Of a stretch of DNA of 64,000 nucleotides, positions 1 through 7,660 are shown in pieces (position 1 is the stretch's first letter; every line of letters begins with the position of its first letter). The notes beneath the pieces were generated by a model that searched no databases, was not told where the DNA came from, and worked only from the letters and a program-made list of their open reading frames with translations. A program made the translations under genes and the position numbers. Source of the stretch: Porphyrobacter sp. (lineage in GTDB: Bacteria > Pseudomonadota > Alphaproteobacteria > Sphingomonadales > Sphingomonadaceae); contig JAGIBN010000006.1 in assembly GCA_017744315.1 (NCBI GenBank), forward strand, positions 62,001 through 126,000, read 5' to 3'.

Positions 1-34
1 AGTCCTGGAAGAGTTGGCGGGGGGCCTGCGCTGA
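1..34 (+). CDS. 3' end of an unidentified upstream gene (partial)
   Basis: Frame 2 is open from the window edge and ends in a TGA at 32-34, giving a C-terminus VLEELAGGLR. The stop overlaps the ATG of the next gene by one base (TGATG), which suggests translational coupling with the Fnr-type regulator. Too little is present to name it. hemN often neighbours fnr in alphaproteobacteria, but nothing visible here proves that. Confidence 0.4.
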   Translation, partial: VLEELAGGLR

Positions 35-732
35 TGGGGCTCAATTGCTCCACCTGCCCGGTGAAGGATCGGGCGGCCTGTTCCGTACTGACCGACGGGG
101 AACGTGAGGCGCTTGCCCGCTCAGGCCGTGGGCGTAAGCTCAAGCGCGGCGAAGTCCTGTTCGCAGCGGGTGACGAGAACTCCGCTTGCGCGACGCTGCT
201 CAAGGGCGCGCTCAAGGTGACCAGTGTCGATGAACAGGGTACCGAACGAATCCTCGCGATCGTCCACCCTTCGGGCTTCATTGGCGAATTGTTCGCCCCG
301 TTCGCCCACCACGACGTGATCGCCCTCACCGACAGCGAACTGTGCGTATTCCCGCGTAGCGAGATGGGCCGGGCGATCGATCTCAATCCCAAGCTGAGCC
401 AGGCGCTGCTGCGCCGTTCGCAGGAAGACCTGCTGCAGAGTCGGGAGCTGCTGTCGCTCAGCGGCCGCCGCAGCGCTCCCTCGAAGGTTGCCGGACTAAT
501 GATGGGCATCGCCGAAGGAGCGAGCGATTCGTCGTGCCATGCGGCTCGCGAGTTCGAGCTTCCGCTCACGCGCGGCGAGATCGCCGGAATGCTTGGCCTG
601 ACGATCGAAACGGTGAGCCGCGCGCTGACCAAGTTCGAGCGCGACGGCGTGATCAGGCGAAAAGGTGCGCGCGGGATCGAATTGCTCGACCCCGCGCGGC
701 TGGGCTGGGTTGCGGAAGGCGCGGAAGGCTAG
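34..732 (+). CDS. fnrL: FnrL-type oxygen-responsive Crp/Fnr transcription regulator
   Basis: This 232-residue protein is a Crp/Fnr-family regulator. The N-terminus carries three cysteines at 5, 8 and 16 (Cx2Cx7C, the spacing of rhodobacterial FnrL). A fourth cysteine at 104 completes the set expected to bind an oxygen-labile [4Fe-4S] cluster. A cyclic-nucleotide-type beta barrel fills roughly residues 30-115, followed by a dimer helix and a winged helix at about 175-215. The recognition helix reads TIETVSRAL; its E192, S195 and R196 match the Fnr residues that read TTGAT-N4-ATCAA. Exactly such a site lies at 1214-1227. It probably activates genes under low oxygen. A further target here cannot be excluded. 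Assignment to the family is firm; calling it FnrL rather than FnrN or Fnr is a matter of naming. Confidence 0.9.
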   Translation: MGLNCSTCPVKDRAACSVLTDGEREALARSGRGRKLKRGEVLFAAGDENSACATLLKGALKVTSVDEQGTERILAIVHPSGFIGELFAPFAHHDVIALTDSELCVFPRSEMGRAIDLNPKLSQALLRRSQEDLLQSRELLSLSGRRSAPSKVAGLMMGIAEGASDSSCHAAREFELPLTRGEIAGMLGLTIETVSRALTKFERDGVIRRKGARGIELLDPARLGWVAEGAEG

Positions 733-1160
733 CGGACCACCGCGGCGATTATTACCGCAACCAGTCCCCACAGCAGGATTAGCCCAGGCAGGATCAGAAC
801 CTGCACCGTGGCTGCCCCCGCCGTGCTGCGGCCATACGGGGTCATAACCCCCCGCTGTTGGAAGCGGCTCCAGCTCGTAAGCTGCTGCGGGTTGAGCGGC
901 CCCATCTTCATCCACATCGCCGGCACAGCAAAGAACATCGCGACGAACACGATGAAGATCGCCATCGGCACGATCAGACCGGGGTTGCCGAAACCGAGAG
1001 CCATCACGCCTAAGAAGCCGAAGTAAGCCGCCGCGGTGGCGACGTAGAGACCGGCCGGGAGTTCGAACGTGCGGTCGACCGAAGTCGGCAGACGCAGCGC
1101 GGGTTCGTCCAGAACGATCGCCTTCTCGGCGACAACTTGGCGGGTCAGTCTTTCGGCCAT
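729..1160 (-). CDS. small membrane protein of unknown function, probably FNR-controlled
   Basis: This 143-residue protein has a cytoplasmic-looking N-terminus of about 32 residues, two closely spaced hydrophobic segments (about 35-58 and 61-84), a polar loop with the string PLNPQQLTSWSRFQQRG, and a final membrane helix (about 118-142). No catalytic motif is visible and I do not recognise the family. The ATG at 1160 has a good ribosome binding site (AGGAG about 8 bases upstream). It converges on the FnrL-like gene, with stop codons overlapping by 4 bases. A perfect FNR box sits about 55-65 bases upstream of the start, so an anaerobic or microaerobic role is likely by inference. Confidence 0.75.
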   Translation of the reverse strand: MAERLTRQVVAEKAIVLDEPALRLPTSVDRTFELPAGLYVATAAAYFGFLGVMALGFGNPGLIVPMAIFIVFVAMFFAVPAMWMKMGPLNPQQLTSWSRFQQRGVMTPYGRSTAGAATVQVLILPGLILLWGLVAVIIAAVVR

Positions 1161-1213
1161 CGGTTCACTCCTGTCTGTAGGAGGAGGAATGCGCCGAATC
1201 GGCGAGATAGGCT

Positions 1214-1227
1214 TTGATGGCGATCAA
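1214..1227. promoter_or_regulatory. perfect FNR box
   Basis: The bases TTGATGGCGATCAA match the TTGAT-N4-ATCAA consensus on both half sites, with an extra flanking T/A pair. The site is in the gap between the minus-strand membrane protein gene (start 1160) and the moaE stop at 1259, so its target is the gene starting at 1160. The window itself encodes an Fnr protein with the matching recognition helix. Confidence 0.75.
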
Positions 1228-1258
1228 ACCTCAAATCCTGCCCGAAACTCGGGAGGAT

Positions 1259-1705
1259 TTAGCCCCAGCGCTCCAGGTCGGAGTGATCCTGTTGGCGCGG
1301 CTCGATCCAGTGCCAGCCGTCGGGGCGCTTTTCGCGCTTCCAGAACCAGGCGTTGCCCTTGAGGTGATCCATAGCGAAGTCCGCGGCCTCGAATGCGTCG
1401 CGGCGATGGCGAGCGGCGGCGGCGACCAGCACGATCGACTCGCCCGCCTGCATGACGCCGACCCGATGAACCAGGAGAAGCCCGTCGAGCGGCCAGCGAC
1501 GGAGCGCCTCTTCGGCCAGCGCCTCCATCCCTGGCAGGGTCAGCGGCTCGTAATGGCTGAGCTCGAGCGCCTCCACGCCCTGGTCCGGACGGACTTTGCC
1601 GACGAAGCTGGCGATGCCACCTGCAGCAGGGTGAGCCGCCGAGAAGGCCGCCAGCTCGGCTTCCGGCACCAGAGCGTGGTCGAGCAGGCGAACGTCGCGA
1701 GCCAT
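1259..1705 (-). CDS. moaE: molybdopterin synthase catalytic subunit MoaE
   Basis: This 148-residue protein is the large subunit of molybdopterin synthase. It transfers sulfur from the MoaD thiocarboxylate to cyclic pyranopterin monophosphate. Recognisable stretches are GGIASFVGKVR near the N-terminus, ELSHYEPL, VHRVGVMQAGES, and the WFWKREKRPDGWHWIE segment with the conserved lysines. The frame is open further upstream, but the ATG at 1705 is chosen because it gives the normal family length and lies directly after the moaD stop (TGA at 1709-1707). It is the last gene of the folB-moaA-moaD-moaE operon. Confidence 0.92.
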   Translation of the reverse strand: MARDVRLLDHALVPEAELAAFSAAHPAAGGIASFVGKVRPDQGVEALELSHYEPLTLPGMEALAEEALRRWPLDGLLLVHRVGVMQAGESIVLVAAAARHRRDAFEAADFAMDHLKGNAWFWKREKRPDGWHWIEPRQQDHSDLERWG

Positions 1706-1706
1706 G

Positions 1707-1949
1707 TCAGCCGCCGCTGACGGGAGGCAGCAATGCGACCTCGTCGCCCTCCTTGGCCGAGAGCGCAGTCTTGTCCGACAAGATCTTGCCATTGAGGGCC
1801 AACTTGACCTTGTCGCCGCGGGCACCCTCCCCGAGTGGTCCTGGCAGGGCCGCGAGGAGCCCCGTCCAGTCGAGCGGACCGGGCACGAGCATTTCCGGCA
1901 CGCCCGAAAGGTCGGCCAGCTTGCCCAGGAAAACGAGTTTTACTGACAC
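1707..1949 (-). CDS. moaD: molybdopterin synthase sulfur carrier subunit MoaD
   Basis: This 80-residue ubiquitin-fold protein ends in LLPPVSGG. The terminal Gly-Gly is the residue pair adenylated and converted to thiocarboxylate by MoeB-type enzymes. It is the small subunit of molybdopterin synthase, paired with moaE immediately downstream (one base between the genes) and moaA two bases upstream. The length is normal for the family. Confidence 0.93.
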   Translation of the reverse strand: MSVKLVFLGKLADLSGVPEMLVPGPLDWTGLLAALPGPLGEGARGDKVKLALNGKILSDKTALSAKEGDEVALLPPVSGG

Positions 1950-1951
1950 GG

Positions 1952-2953
1952 TCAGCCGCCGGTGAGCGACATATGGCGCGGCTGCGCCGGTTCCTGGCCG
2001 CGTTCGATGCGGAAGTGGTGGCGCTCGGGCTTGATCCGCATCGCCTCGTCGAGCGCGTCGGCGAGGTTGGCGTCCGGCGCGTCAGACCGCAGCGCAGCGC
2101 GCAAGTCGACCTGCTCCGCTCCGCCGAGGCAGGCGTAGAGCTGCCCGGTCGCCGTCACCCGGATGCGGTTGCATCCGGCGCAGAAGTTGTTCGTCAGCGG
2201 CGTGATCAGGCCAAGCCGCCCGCCAGTCTCCACCACGTCGAAATAGCGCGCCGGACCGCCGGAGCGATATTCGCTCGGCACCAGGGTCCAACGCGCTTCG
2301 AGCGCATCCTGAACCACGGTCAGCGGCAGGTAGTGATCGACCCGCTCACCTTCGACCTCGCCCAGCGGCATGACCTCGATCAGGGTCATCTCATGCCCCT
2401 GCGCATGGGCCCATTCGACGAGGAACGGAATCTCGGCCTCGTTGAGGTTCTTGAGCGCCACGGTGTTGAGCTTGACCTTGAGCCCGGCTTCCTTGGCGGC
2501 GGCAATGCCTTGCAGGACTTGGCCGAGCCGGTCGCGGCGGCTGAGCGCCTCGAACAGGCCGCTGTCCATCGTGTCGAGCGAGACGTTGATCCGTCGAATA
2601 CCCGCAGCCGCCAGGTCGCCGGCATACTGCGCCAGCTGCGTGCCGTTGGTGGTGAGGGTCAGCTCCTCCAACCCGTCGCCGAGCTTGCGGCCGAGAGCCT
2701 GCACCAGCTCGATCATGTCGCGCCGGACAAGCGGCTCGCCGCCAGTCAGGCGGATCTTGGTGATGCCGCGGTCGATGAAGGCCAGCGCGAGCTTGTGCAG
2801 CTCTTCCAGGCTGAGCACGTCCTTGCGCGGCAGGAACTGCATCTGCTCGGGCATGCAATAGCTGCAACGCAAATCGCACCGGTCGGTCACCGACAGGCGG
2901 AGATACGTGATACGCCGATTGAACGCGTCAACGAGAGGGGCAGAACAACTCAT
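1952..2953 (-). CDS. moaA: GTP 3',8-cyclase MoaA (radical SAM)
   Basis: The 333-residue protein catalyses the first step of molybdenum cofactor synthesis, converting GTP to 3',8-cyclo-GTP. The radical-SAM cluster cysteines are C26, C30 and C33 (CDLRCSYC). The second [4Fe-4S] cluster that binds GTP uses C258, C261 and C275 (CAGCNRIRV...YAC). The C-terminus ends SLTGG, with the Gly-Gly pair needed in MoaA. It lies between the SDR-like fragment and moaD. moaC, the partner enzyme, is not in this window. Confidence 0.96.
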   Translation of the reverse strand: MSCSAPLVDAFNRRITYLRLSVTDRCDLRCSYCMPEQMQFLPRKDVLSLEELHKLALAFIDRGITKIRLTGGEPLVRRDMIELVQALGRKLGDGLEELTLTTNGTQLAQYAGDLAAAGIRRINVSLDTMDSGLFEALSRRDRLGQVLQGIAAAKEAGLKVKLNTVALKNLNEAEIPFLVEWAHAQGHEMTLIEVMPLGEVEGERVDHYLPLTVVQDALEARWTLVPSEYRSGGPARYFDVVETGGRLGLITPLTNNFCAGCNRIRVTATGQLYACLGGAEQVDLRAALRSDAPDANLADALDEAMRIKPERHHFRIERGQEPAQPRHMSLTGG

Positions 2954-2964
2954 CTGCGACCTAT

Positions 2965-3282
2965 CTAGTCGTTTTCCCGCGATTTGCCATCTACGGCGAG
3001 AATCTGGCCAGTGACGCCGGGGGCGGATGCCAGGAATGCAAGCGCTTCGCTGAGCGCCGGCTCCTCATCCCCAACGATCGCGTTCACTCGCAAAGGGGCC
3101 GCCGCGCGCGCCAGGTCCTGGATCGCAGCCAGTCTCCACGCGCGATGATCGTGCGGAGCTGGCGGAAAGACCACAGCCAGATCTTCTCCGGCGGCCCGAA
3201 GCCCAGGCATGACGTCCGCCTGAAACGCTGCCGCCGCGTCGAGCGCGCCTTCCGGCAGGGATCCAACGCGAACGACCGCCAT
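2965..3282 (-). CDS. short Rossmann/SDR-like protein, probably a truncated pterin-reductase relative
   Basis: This protein has about 105 residues. Its only recognisable part is the C-terminal stretch APGVTGQILAVDG, which matches the end of short-chain dehydrogenases (vTGq.l.vDGG). The N-terminal nucleotide-binding motif and the Tyr-x3-Lys catalytic pair of complete SDRs are missing. The ATG at 3282 overlaps the folB stop by one base (TGATG), so translation is coupled to folB; a TTG one codon earlier is also possible. In other bacteria folB or folX neighbours often include a full SDR (FolM-type dihydropteridine reductase), so this may be a shortened remnant kept for a structural role. Catalysis is unlikely on sequence grounds. 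Confidence 0.65.
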   Translation of the reverse strand: MAVVRVGSLPEGALDAAAAFQADVMPGLRAAGEDLAVVFPPAPHDHRAWRLAAIQDLARAAAPLRVNAIVGDEEPALSEALAFLASAPGVTGQILAVDGKSREND

Positions 3283-3653
3283 CAACGCCGCTCGCGATGC
3301 AGGGTGATGCCGATCTTCTCGTCAGCCTCGCTAAGAGCGAGCTTCACGATCTTCACCGTCACCGCCTCGACGCGCTTGTCCTGCAGGAACAGCGTCTCGC
3401 ACACGTGATCGGCCACCGCCTCGATCAGCTTGAAGTGCGTCCCGCCATCGAGCGCTTCGGAGCAGGCGAACTTCAGGTCCATGTAGTTCTTGCTCGCGTC
3501 GAGCGAGGTGTCGGGATCGTAGTGTTCGATCGGCTTCATCCGCACGTGCACCGTGAAGCGCAGCGGTTGCGGCTTGCCGGTCTCTTCCGAATAGATCCCG
3601 GTGTGGACCATGTGTTCGAAGTCGGCGATCTCGAGGATCAGGCTGTCTTGCAT
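3282..3653 (-). CDS. folB: dihydroneopterin aldolase family protein FolB
   Basis: The 123-residue protein fits the FolB/FolX fold that acts on 7,8-dihydroneopterin in folate synthesis. Visible family segments include GIYSEETGKPQPLRF near the N-terminus, a TSLDASKNYMDLK segment, a glutamate-containing LIEAVADHVCETL helix and VEAVTVKIVKL. The frame extends upstream to 3713. The ATG at 3653 is preferred because it gives the usual length and has AGGAAG about 14 bases before it. It heads the operon that continues into the moa genes, placing two GTP-derived pterin routes under one promoter. The promoter should lie in 3654-3842, shared divergently with the secreted-protein gene. Confidence 0.85.
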   Translation of the reverse strand: MQDSLILEIADFEHMVHTGIYSEETGKPQPLRFTVHVRMKPIEHYDPDTSLDASKNYMDLKFACSEALDGGTHFKLIEAVADHVCETLFLQDKRVEAVTVKIVKLALSEADEKIGITLHRERR

Positions 3654-3842
3654 TGAGGGGAATTCTTCCTTGGCTTGGCGCCGCCGATGGCACCAAGAAA
3701 GGCGAAAGTCCATCGGCCGCAGCCGCGGTTACAGCCGTGCGACAATTCGCGACTTATCACCCCAAGGCACGGCGGTTATAGCCCCGCCTCTTTCGCCCGG
3801 CCCCTTGGGCCGGAGCGCGTTCGAGAACGTCAGGGGATCGCC

Positions 3843-4952
3843 ATGAACAAGCTTGCTCTCAACCTCCGCCATGCCGGCGCTGCCGTGGCGCTTGCCGCGA
3901 GCCTTGTCGCGCCGGCTGCGACCTTCGCCCAGCAAGCCGGTGCTGACCTCACCGTGATGCCGCCTGTGGCGACCGACTTCCAGCCCAAGAAGACCGCCTG
4001 GGGCGATCCCGATTTCCGCGGCACCTGGCCGATCAACGATGTGGCCGAACTGCCGGTCAACCGCCCGGAGCAGTACGGCAATCGTTTCTTCAAGACCGAC
4101 GAGGAGCTCGCCGCCGAGCAAGCCCGCGCGACCGAACTCGAAACCCGCTACGCCAAGGAAGAAAAAGAAGAGACCATCGGCACCGGGCACTGGATCGAGT
4201 ACCTTGCGGGTGCCCGCCGGACATCGATGGTGATCGACCCGGTCGACGGCAAGCTCCCCGCCATGACCCCGCAGGCCGAGGCCTTGCATCGCGCCGGCCG
4301 TTCGAGCTGGACGCCCAACACCTCGTTCGACTGGGTAACGGACTTCGACAGCTGGGATCGCTGCATCAGCCGCGGCTTCCCGGCCTCGATGCTGCCGTTT
4401 CGCTACAACAACGGTATCCGCATCTACCAGGCGCCGGGCTACGTCACGATTGCGCTCGAGATGCTCGGCACTCGCGTGATCCCGGTGCGCGGTAACGATC
4501 AGCATTGGCCGGACGGGGTCGAGGCCTACCTCGGCAACAGTGTCGGCCACTGGGAAGGCAATACGCTCGTCATCGAGACCACCAATCTCAAGACCGGCGA
4601 CAGCGCCACACGCGATATGTTCGCCCGCAACGGCTCGCCGCTCAACATGGCCACCCGTGGGGTGCCGCCGTGGAACACGATCCCGACCAGCGATCAGGCC
4701 AAAGTGGTCGAGCGCCTGACCATGACCGGCGAGAACACCATCACTTACGAGATGACCTACTCCGACGCCCAGGTCTTCACCGCGCCGTGGACGATCCGCT
4801 TCGACTGGACGCGCGATGATTCCTACGCATTCTTCGAATACGCCTGCCACGAGGGTAACGTGCAGGTCCGCAACTACATCACCGCCTCGCGCGCCGGACG
4901 GTTGGAAGCGGCTTCTGCCGACGAACTCGCCGCCGAAGGTGGCGGCCACTGA
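3843..4952 (+). CDS. secreted protein of unknown function
   Basis: This 369-residue protein begins with a clear Sec signal peptide: a short basic start, a hydrophobic core around residues 10-30 and an A-x-A site ending ATFA before QQAG. The mature part opens with the string WGDPDFRGTWPINDVAELP, then a lysine/glutamate-rich helical stretch, and a C-terminal half with repeated short strands (YVTIALEML, GHWEGNTLVIETTNL, VERLTMTGENTITYEMTYSD). I recognise it only as a type of periplasmic or exported protein common in sphingomonads and acidobacteria; no enzymatic motif is evident. The ATG at 3843 is chosen because the longer open frame upstream adds basic sequence without signal-peptide character. 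A double hairpin terminator follows. Confidence 0.8.
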   Translation: MNKLALNLRHAGAAVALAASLVAPAATFAQQAGADLTVMPPVATDFQPKKTAWGDPDFRGTWPINDVAELPVNRPEQYGNRFFKTDEELAAEQARATELETRYAKEEKEETIGTGHWIEYLAGARRTSMVIDPVDGKLPAMTPQAEALHRAGRSSWTPNTSFDWVTDFDSWDRCISRGFPASMLPFRYNNGIRIYQAPGYVTIALEMLGTRVIPVRGNDQHWPDGVEAYLGNSVGHWEGNTLVIETTNLKTGDSATRDMFARNGSPLNMATRGVPPWNTIPTSDQAKVVERLTMTGENTITYEMTYSDAQVFTAPWTIRFDWTRDDSYAFFEYACHEGNVQVRNYITASRAGRLEAASADELAAEGGGH

Positions 4953-4970
4953 GCTTACTCAGAACGTGAG

Positions 4971-5030
4971 GGAGGGGTGAGCGGGTCGAGCGCTCACCCC
5001 TCCACCACCCGGCTTTTCCGGGTGGTCTTG
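4971..5030 (+). terminator. tandem hairpin terminator after the secreted-protein gene
   Basis: The first hairpin has a perfect 13-base-pair stem (4971-4983 with 4991-5003, loop GGTCGAG). The second has a 9-base-pair stem (5004-5012 with 5018-5026) closed by a T-rich loop and followed by CTTGTTT. Together they form a likely intrinsic terminator, 18 bases after the stop codon. Confidence 0.7.
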
Positions 5031-5053
5031 TTTGCCGAGCGACTTGGGATCGA

Positions 5054-5230
5054 TCAGGCTATCAGCGTCGACAGCGCTATACCCAGGCTCGTGACCAGGA
5101 TCAGCGCAGTCAGCCAATACTCGGGATAGAAGCGGCGGCGTGCGAGCGGGCGGCGGCGCAGCTCGAAGCCTTGTTGTTGGTGCAGGGCCTGACCAGGCAT
5201 CTCTCGTCTCCGTAACTCTTCGCGCGACAT
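5054..5230 (-). CDS. small single-pass membrane protein, unknown
   Basis: A 58-residue protein is predicted from the ATG at 5230; a GTG at 5260 would add ten residues. The N-terminal half is rich in arginine and glutamine, and the C-terminus is one membrane helix (YWLTALILVTSLGIALSTLIA). That arrangement suggests an inner-membrane anchor with a basic cytoplasmic tail. There is no strong ribosome binding site and no recognisable family, so it may be a real small gene or chance. A perfect 12-base palindrome lies upstream at 5294-5305. Confidence 0.45.
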   Translation of the reverse strand: MSREELRRREMPGQALHQQQGFELRRRPLARRRFYPEYWLTALILVTSLGIALSTLIA

Positions 5231-5293
5231 GGCGCTATTTTGGCGACGAATGGGTTCCACCGACTTACCGGGCAGGGCTTCGGATAATGCTTA

Positions 5294-5305
5294 ACGCCTA
5301 GGCGT
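5294..5305. promoter_or_regulatory. 12-base perfect palindrome, possible operator
   Basis: ACGCCTAGGCGT is fully self-complementary, lies between two minus-strand genes, and is about 65 bases upstream of the small membrane protein's ATG. No regulator can be named from the sequence. Confidence 0.3.
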
Positions 5306-5360
5306 AAGTGCAGCGGAAAATTAACCATGTGGACTGAGCCGCTCACCGAAGCGGAGAGGG

Positions 5361-6248
5361 CTAGCCGTTGCTCCAACGAGCGAAAATTGCGGTCGGCAGC
5401 AGGCGGCCGCCCTCCCCATCTTCGCGCACCGCCAGGTCCCCGTGCTCGATCTTGCCCGGGAGACCGGCGAAATGCTCGGCCAGCAGCCCGGCCAGCGCCA
5501 GGCTGCTCATGCGCACGGCGTAGACCGTGAGAAACAGGAAGCGGCTATCCTCGTCGAGGAGGCTGCGGCAATCGGCGATCAGGGGCGGCAAGCCTTCCTC
5601 GATGCGCCAGACCTCACCCTCGGGACCGCGGCCGAACTTCGGCGGGTCGAGGATGATCCCGTCGTACCGCTTGCCACGGCGAACTTCGCGGGCAGTGAAT
5701 TTGGCCGCATCATCAATCAACCAGCGAACAGGTCGCCCGGACATGCCCGAGAGCGCCGCGTTTTCGCGGGCCTGTGCGACCGACTTCTTGCTCGCATCGA
5801 CGTGGGTTACCGGGCCGCACTCGCTCAGCGCCAGCGTGCCAACGCCGGTGTAGCCGAACAGGTTGAGCGTCTGGGCGTCAGGCTTGCCGACCAGCTGGCC
5901 ACGCATCCAGTCCCACACCGGCGCCATATCGGGGAAGAACCCCAGGTGGCGAAACGGGGTGCAGTGGCCGGTAAACCGGACATCGTTCCACGCCAGCGGC
6001 CATCCCTCTGGAGGAACCTGGCGCGCATACCCCCAGCGACCCCCGCCGTCCTCGTCGGAGCCCGGCACGAACTCGCCGTCCGCGTCCCAATCGTCGAGAC
6101 GCGCCGACCACAGCGCCTGCGGCTCGGGCCGAATGAAGCGGTAGGGGCCGTAGCGCTCGAACTTGCGACCGTAGCCGCTGTCGACAAGCCCGTAGTCGGA
6201 CCAGCCCTGCCCTTCCATGACCAGGGGCTGTTGGACTAGCTCAGCCAT
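5361..6248 (-). CDS. class I SAM-dependent methyltransferase, RlmI/RsmD-like
   Basis: This 295-residue methyltransferase has motif I at about 128-140 (LNLFGYTGVGTLAL), an acidic ribose-binding residue in THVDASKKS (D151), and motif IV LDPPKFGRG at 200-208. The DPPKF form of motif IV is typical of the RlmI-type 23S rRNA cytosine methyltransferases, so an rRNA substrate is likely. A PUA domain is not evident at the N-terminus. Its ATG overlaps the thrC stop by one base (TGATG), so the two are co-translated. Confidence 0.8.
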   Translation of the reverse strand: MAELVQQPLVMEGQGWSDYGLVDSGYGRKFERYGPYRFIRPEPQALWSARLDDWDADGEFVPGSDEDGGGRWGYARQVPPEGWPLAWNDVRFTGHCTPFRHLGFFPDMAPVWDWMRGQLVGKPDAQTLNLFGYTGVGTLALSECGPVTHVDASKKSVAQARENAALSGMSGRPVRWLIDDAAKFTAREVRRGKRYDGIILDPPKFGRGPEGEVWRIEEGLPPLIADCRSLLDEDSRFLFLTVYAVRMSSLALAGLLAEHFAGLPGKIEHGDLAVREDGEGGRLLPTAIFARWSNG

Positions 6249-7648
6249 CAGGCCGACGGTGTCGCGTGCTCCGCGACGAAAGCGGCGATCGCGTCATAGT
6301 CGCCCGGAAGCTCGCTGTAGCGTTCCTCGCGGTCGAACAGGTCGCCCACCCGCGAAGGAAGTGGCGGACGCTGACCGGTGGCGCGTTCGACGGCGTCGGG
6401 GAACTTGGCCGGATGGGCCGTCGCCAGCGTGACGACCGGCACCCCGCGCGGTACGCCTGCCGTGCGGGCGGCGTGGAGGCCGATCGCGGTGTGCGGATCG
6501 ATCACCTCGCCGCATTCGCGGGCTGCCCAGGCCATGGCCTGGGTCATCTCGGTCGCATCGGCCCGAGTGCTGGTGATCAGAGCGGCGGCACCCTCGCGCT
6601 GCGCATTGGTCAGCCGCATCGCCTTGGTCGCCTCGAACCCGCGCATCTGCTCGGCCAGGGCAAGGCCATCGCGCCCGCCGCAATCGTACAGCAGCCGCTC
6701 GAAGTTGGAGCTGACCTGGATGTCCATCGACGGAGCCGCGGTCGGCGTGACCGTTCCGGCCGAATAGTCGCCCGCAGAAAGCGCACGGTGGAGGATGTCG
6801 TTGACGTTGGTGGCGACGATCAGCCGCTCGACCGGCAGGCCCATCTGCGCTGCGACATAGCCGGCGAAGACATCTCCGAAGTTACCGGTCGGCACGCTGA
6901 AGGCGACTTTGCGCTCGGGCGCGCCAAGCTGGAGGGCAGCGGCGAAGTAGTAGACCACTTGCGCCATCAGCCGGGCCCAGTTGATCGAGTTGACCGCGCT
7001 GATGTGGAAGCGGCTGGTCATGGCGGTATCGCCGAACATGCGCTTCACCATCGCCTGCGCGTCGTCGAAGCTGCCCTCGATGGCGATGTTGTGGACGTTG
7101 GGCGCCTTGACCGTGGTCATCTGCCGGCGCTGCACGTCGCTCACCCGGCCCTTGGGGTGGAGCATGAAGATGTCGATCCGCTCGCGCCCCGCAACCGCAT
7201 CGATCGCGGCCGAACCGGTGTCGCCGCTGGTGGCACCGACGATGGTCAGGCGGTCATCGCTGCGGGACAGGAATTCCTCGAACAGGCGGCCGAGCAGCTG
7301 GAGCGCCACATCCTTGAACGCCAGCGTCGGACCGTGGAACAGCTCCAGCAGCCACTGCTGTTCGTCGAGCTGCTTGAGCGGCGTGACGGCAGCATGGGCG
7401 AAACGGCCATAAGCCTCGGTGCACAGCTCGCGCAGTCGCTCTTCGGTCAAGCTCGTGCCGACGAACGGCAGCATGACGCGCACGGCTAGCTCGGCATAAG
7501 GCAGCCCTGCCATCTCGGCGATTTGCTCGTGCGAGAAGCGCGGCCATTCGCGCGGCACGTAGAGGCCGCCGTCGGAAGCCAGTCCGGCGAGAGTGACACC
7601 TTCGAAGTCGAGCGCGGGTGCGTTGCCGCGGGTAGAGACGTATTCCAT
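6248..7648 (-). CDS. thrC: threonine synthase
   Basis: The 466-residue PLP enzyme converts O-phosphohomoserine to threonine. The N-terminus (EYVSTRGNAP) and the PLP-lysine context HGPTLAFKDVALQLLG (K112) are diagnostic. GATSGDTGSAAIDA forms the phosphate-binding loop, and VPTGNFGDVFAGY is another conserved block. Length fits the long ThrC class found in proteobacteria. It follows the ArsR gene at a 12-base distance on the same strand and overlaps the methyltransferase gene downstream. Confidence 0.96.
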   Translation of the reverse strand: MEYVSTRGNAPALDFEGVTLAGLASDGGLYVPREWPRFSHEQIAEMAGLPYAELAVRVMLPFVGTSLTEERLRELCTEAYGRFAHAAVTPLKQLDEQQWLLELFHGPTLAFKDVALQLLGRLFEEFLSRSDDRLTIVGATSGDTGSAAIDAVAGRERIDIFMLHPKGRVSDVQRRQMTTVKAPNVHNIAIEGSFDDAQAMVKRMFGDTAMTSRFHISAVNSINWARLMAQVVYYFAAALQLGAPERKVAFSVPTGNFGDVFAGYVAAQMGLPVERLIVATNVNDILHRALSAGDYSAGTVTPTAAPSMDIQVSSNFERLLYDCGGRDGLALAEQMRGFEATKAMRLTNAQREGAAALITSTRADATEMTQAMAWAARECGEVIDPHTAIGLHAARTAGVPRGVPVVTLATAHPAKFPDAVERATGQRPPLPSRVGDLFDREERYSELPGDYDAIAAFVAEHATPSA

Positions 7649-7660
7649 CGTGCGCAGCGG

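Noticed and set aside
3729..4949. Minus-strand open frame of about 400 codons opposite the secreted protein
   Set aside because: The plus strand has a signal peptide, a plausible start and a terminator after its stop; the antisense frame has none.
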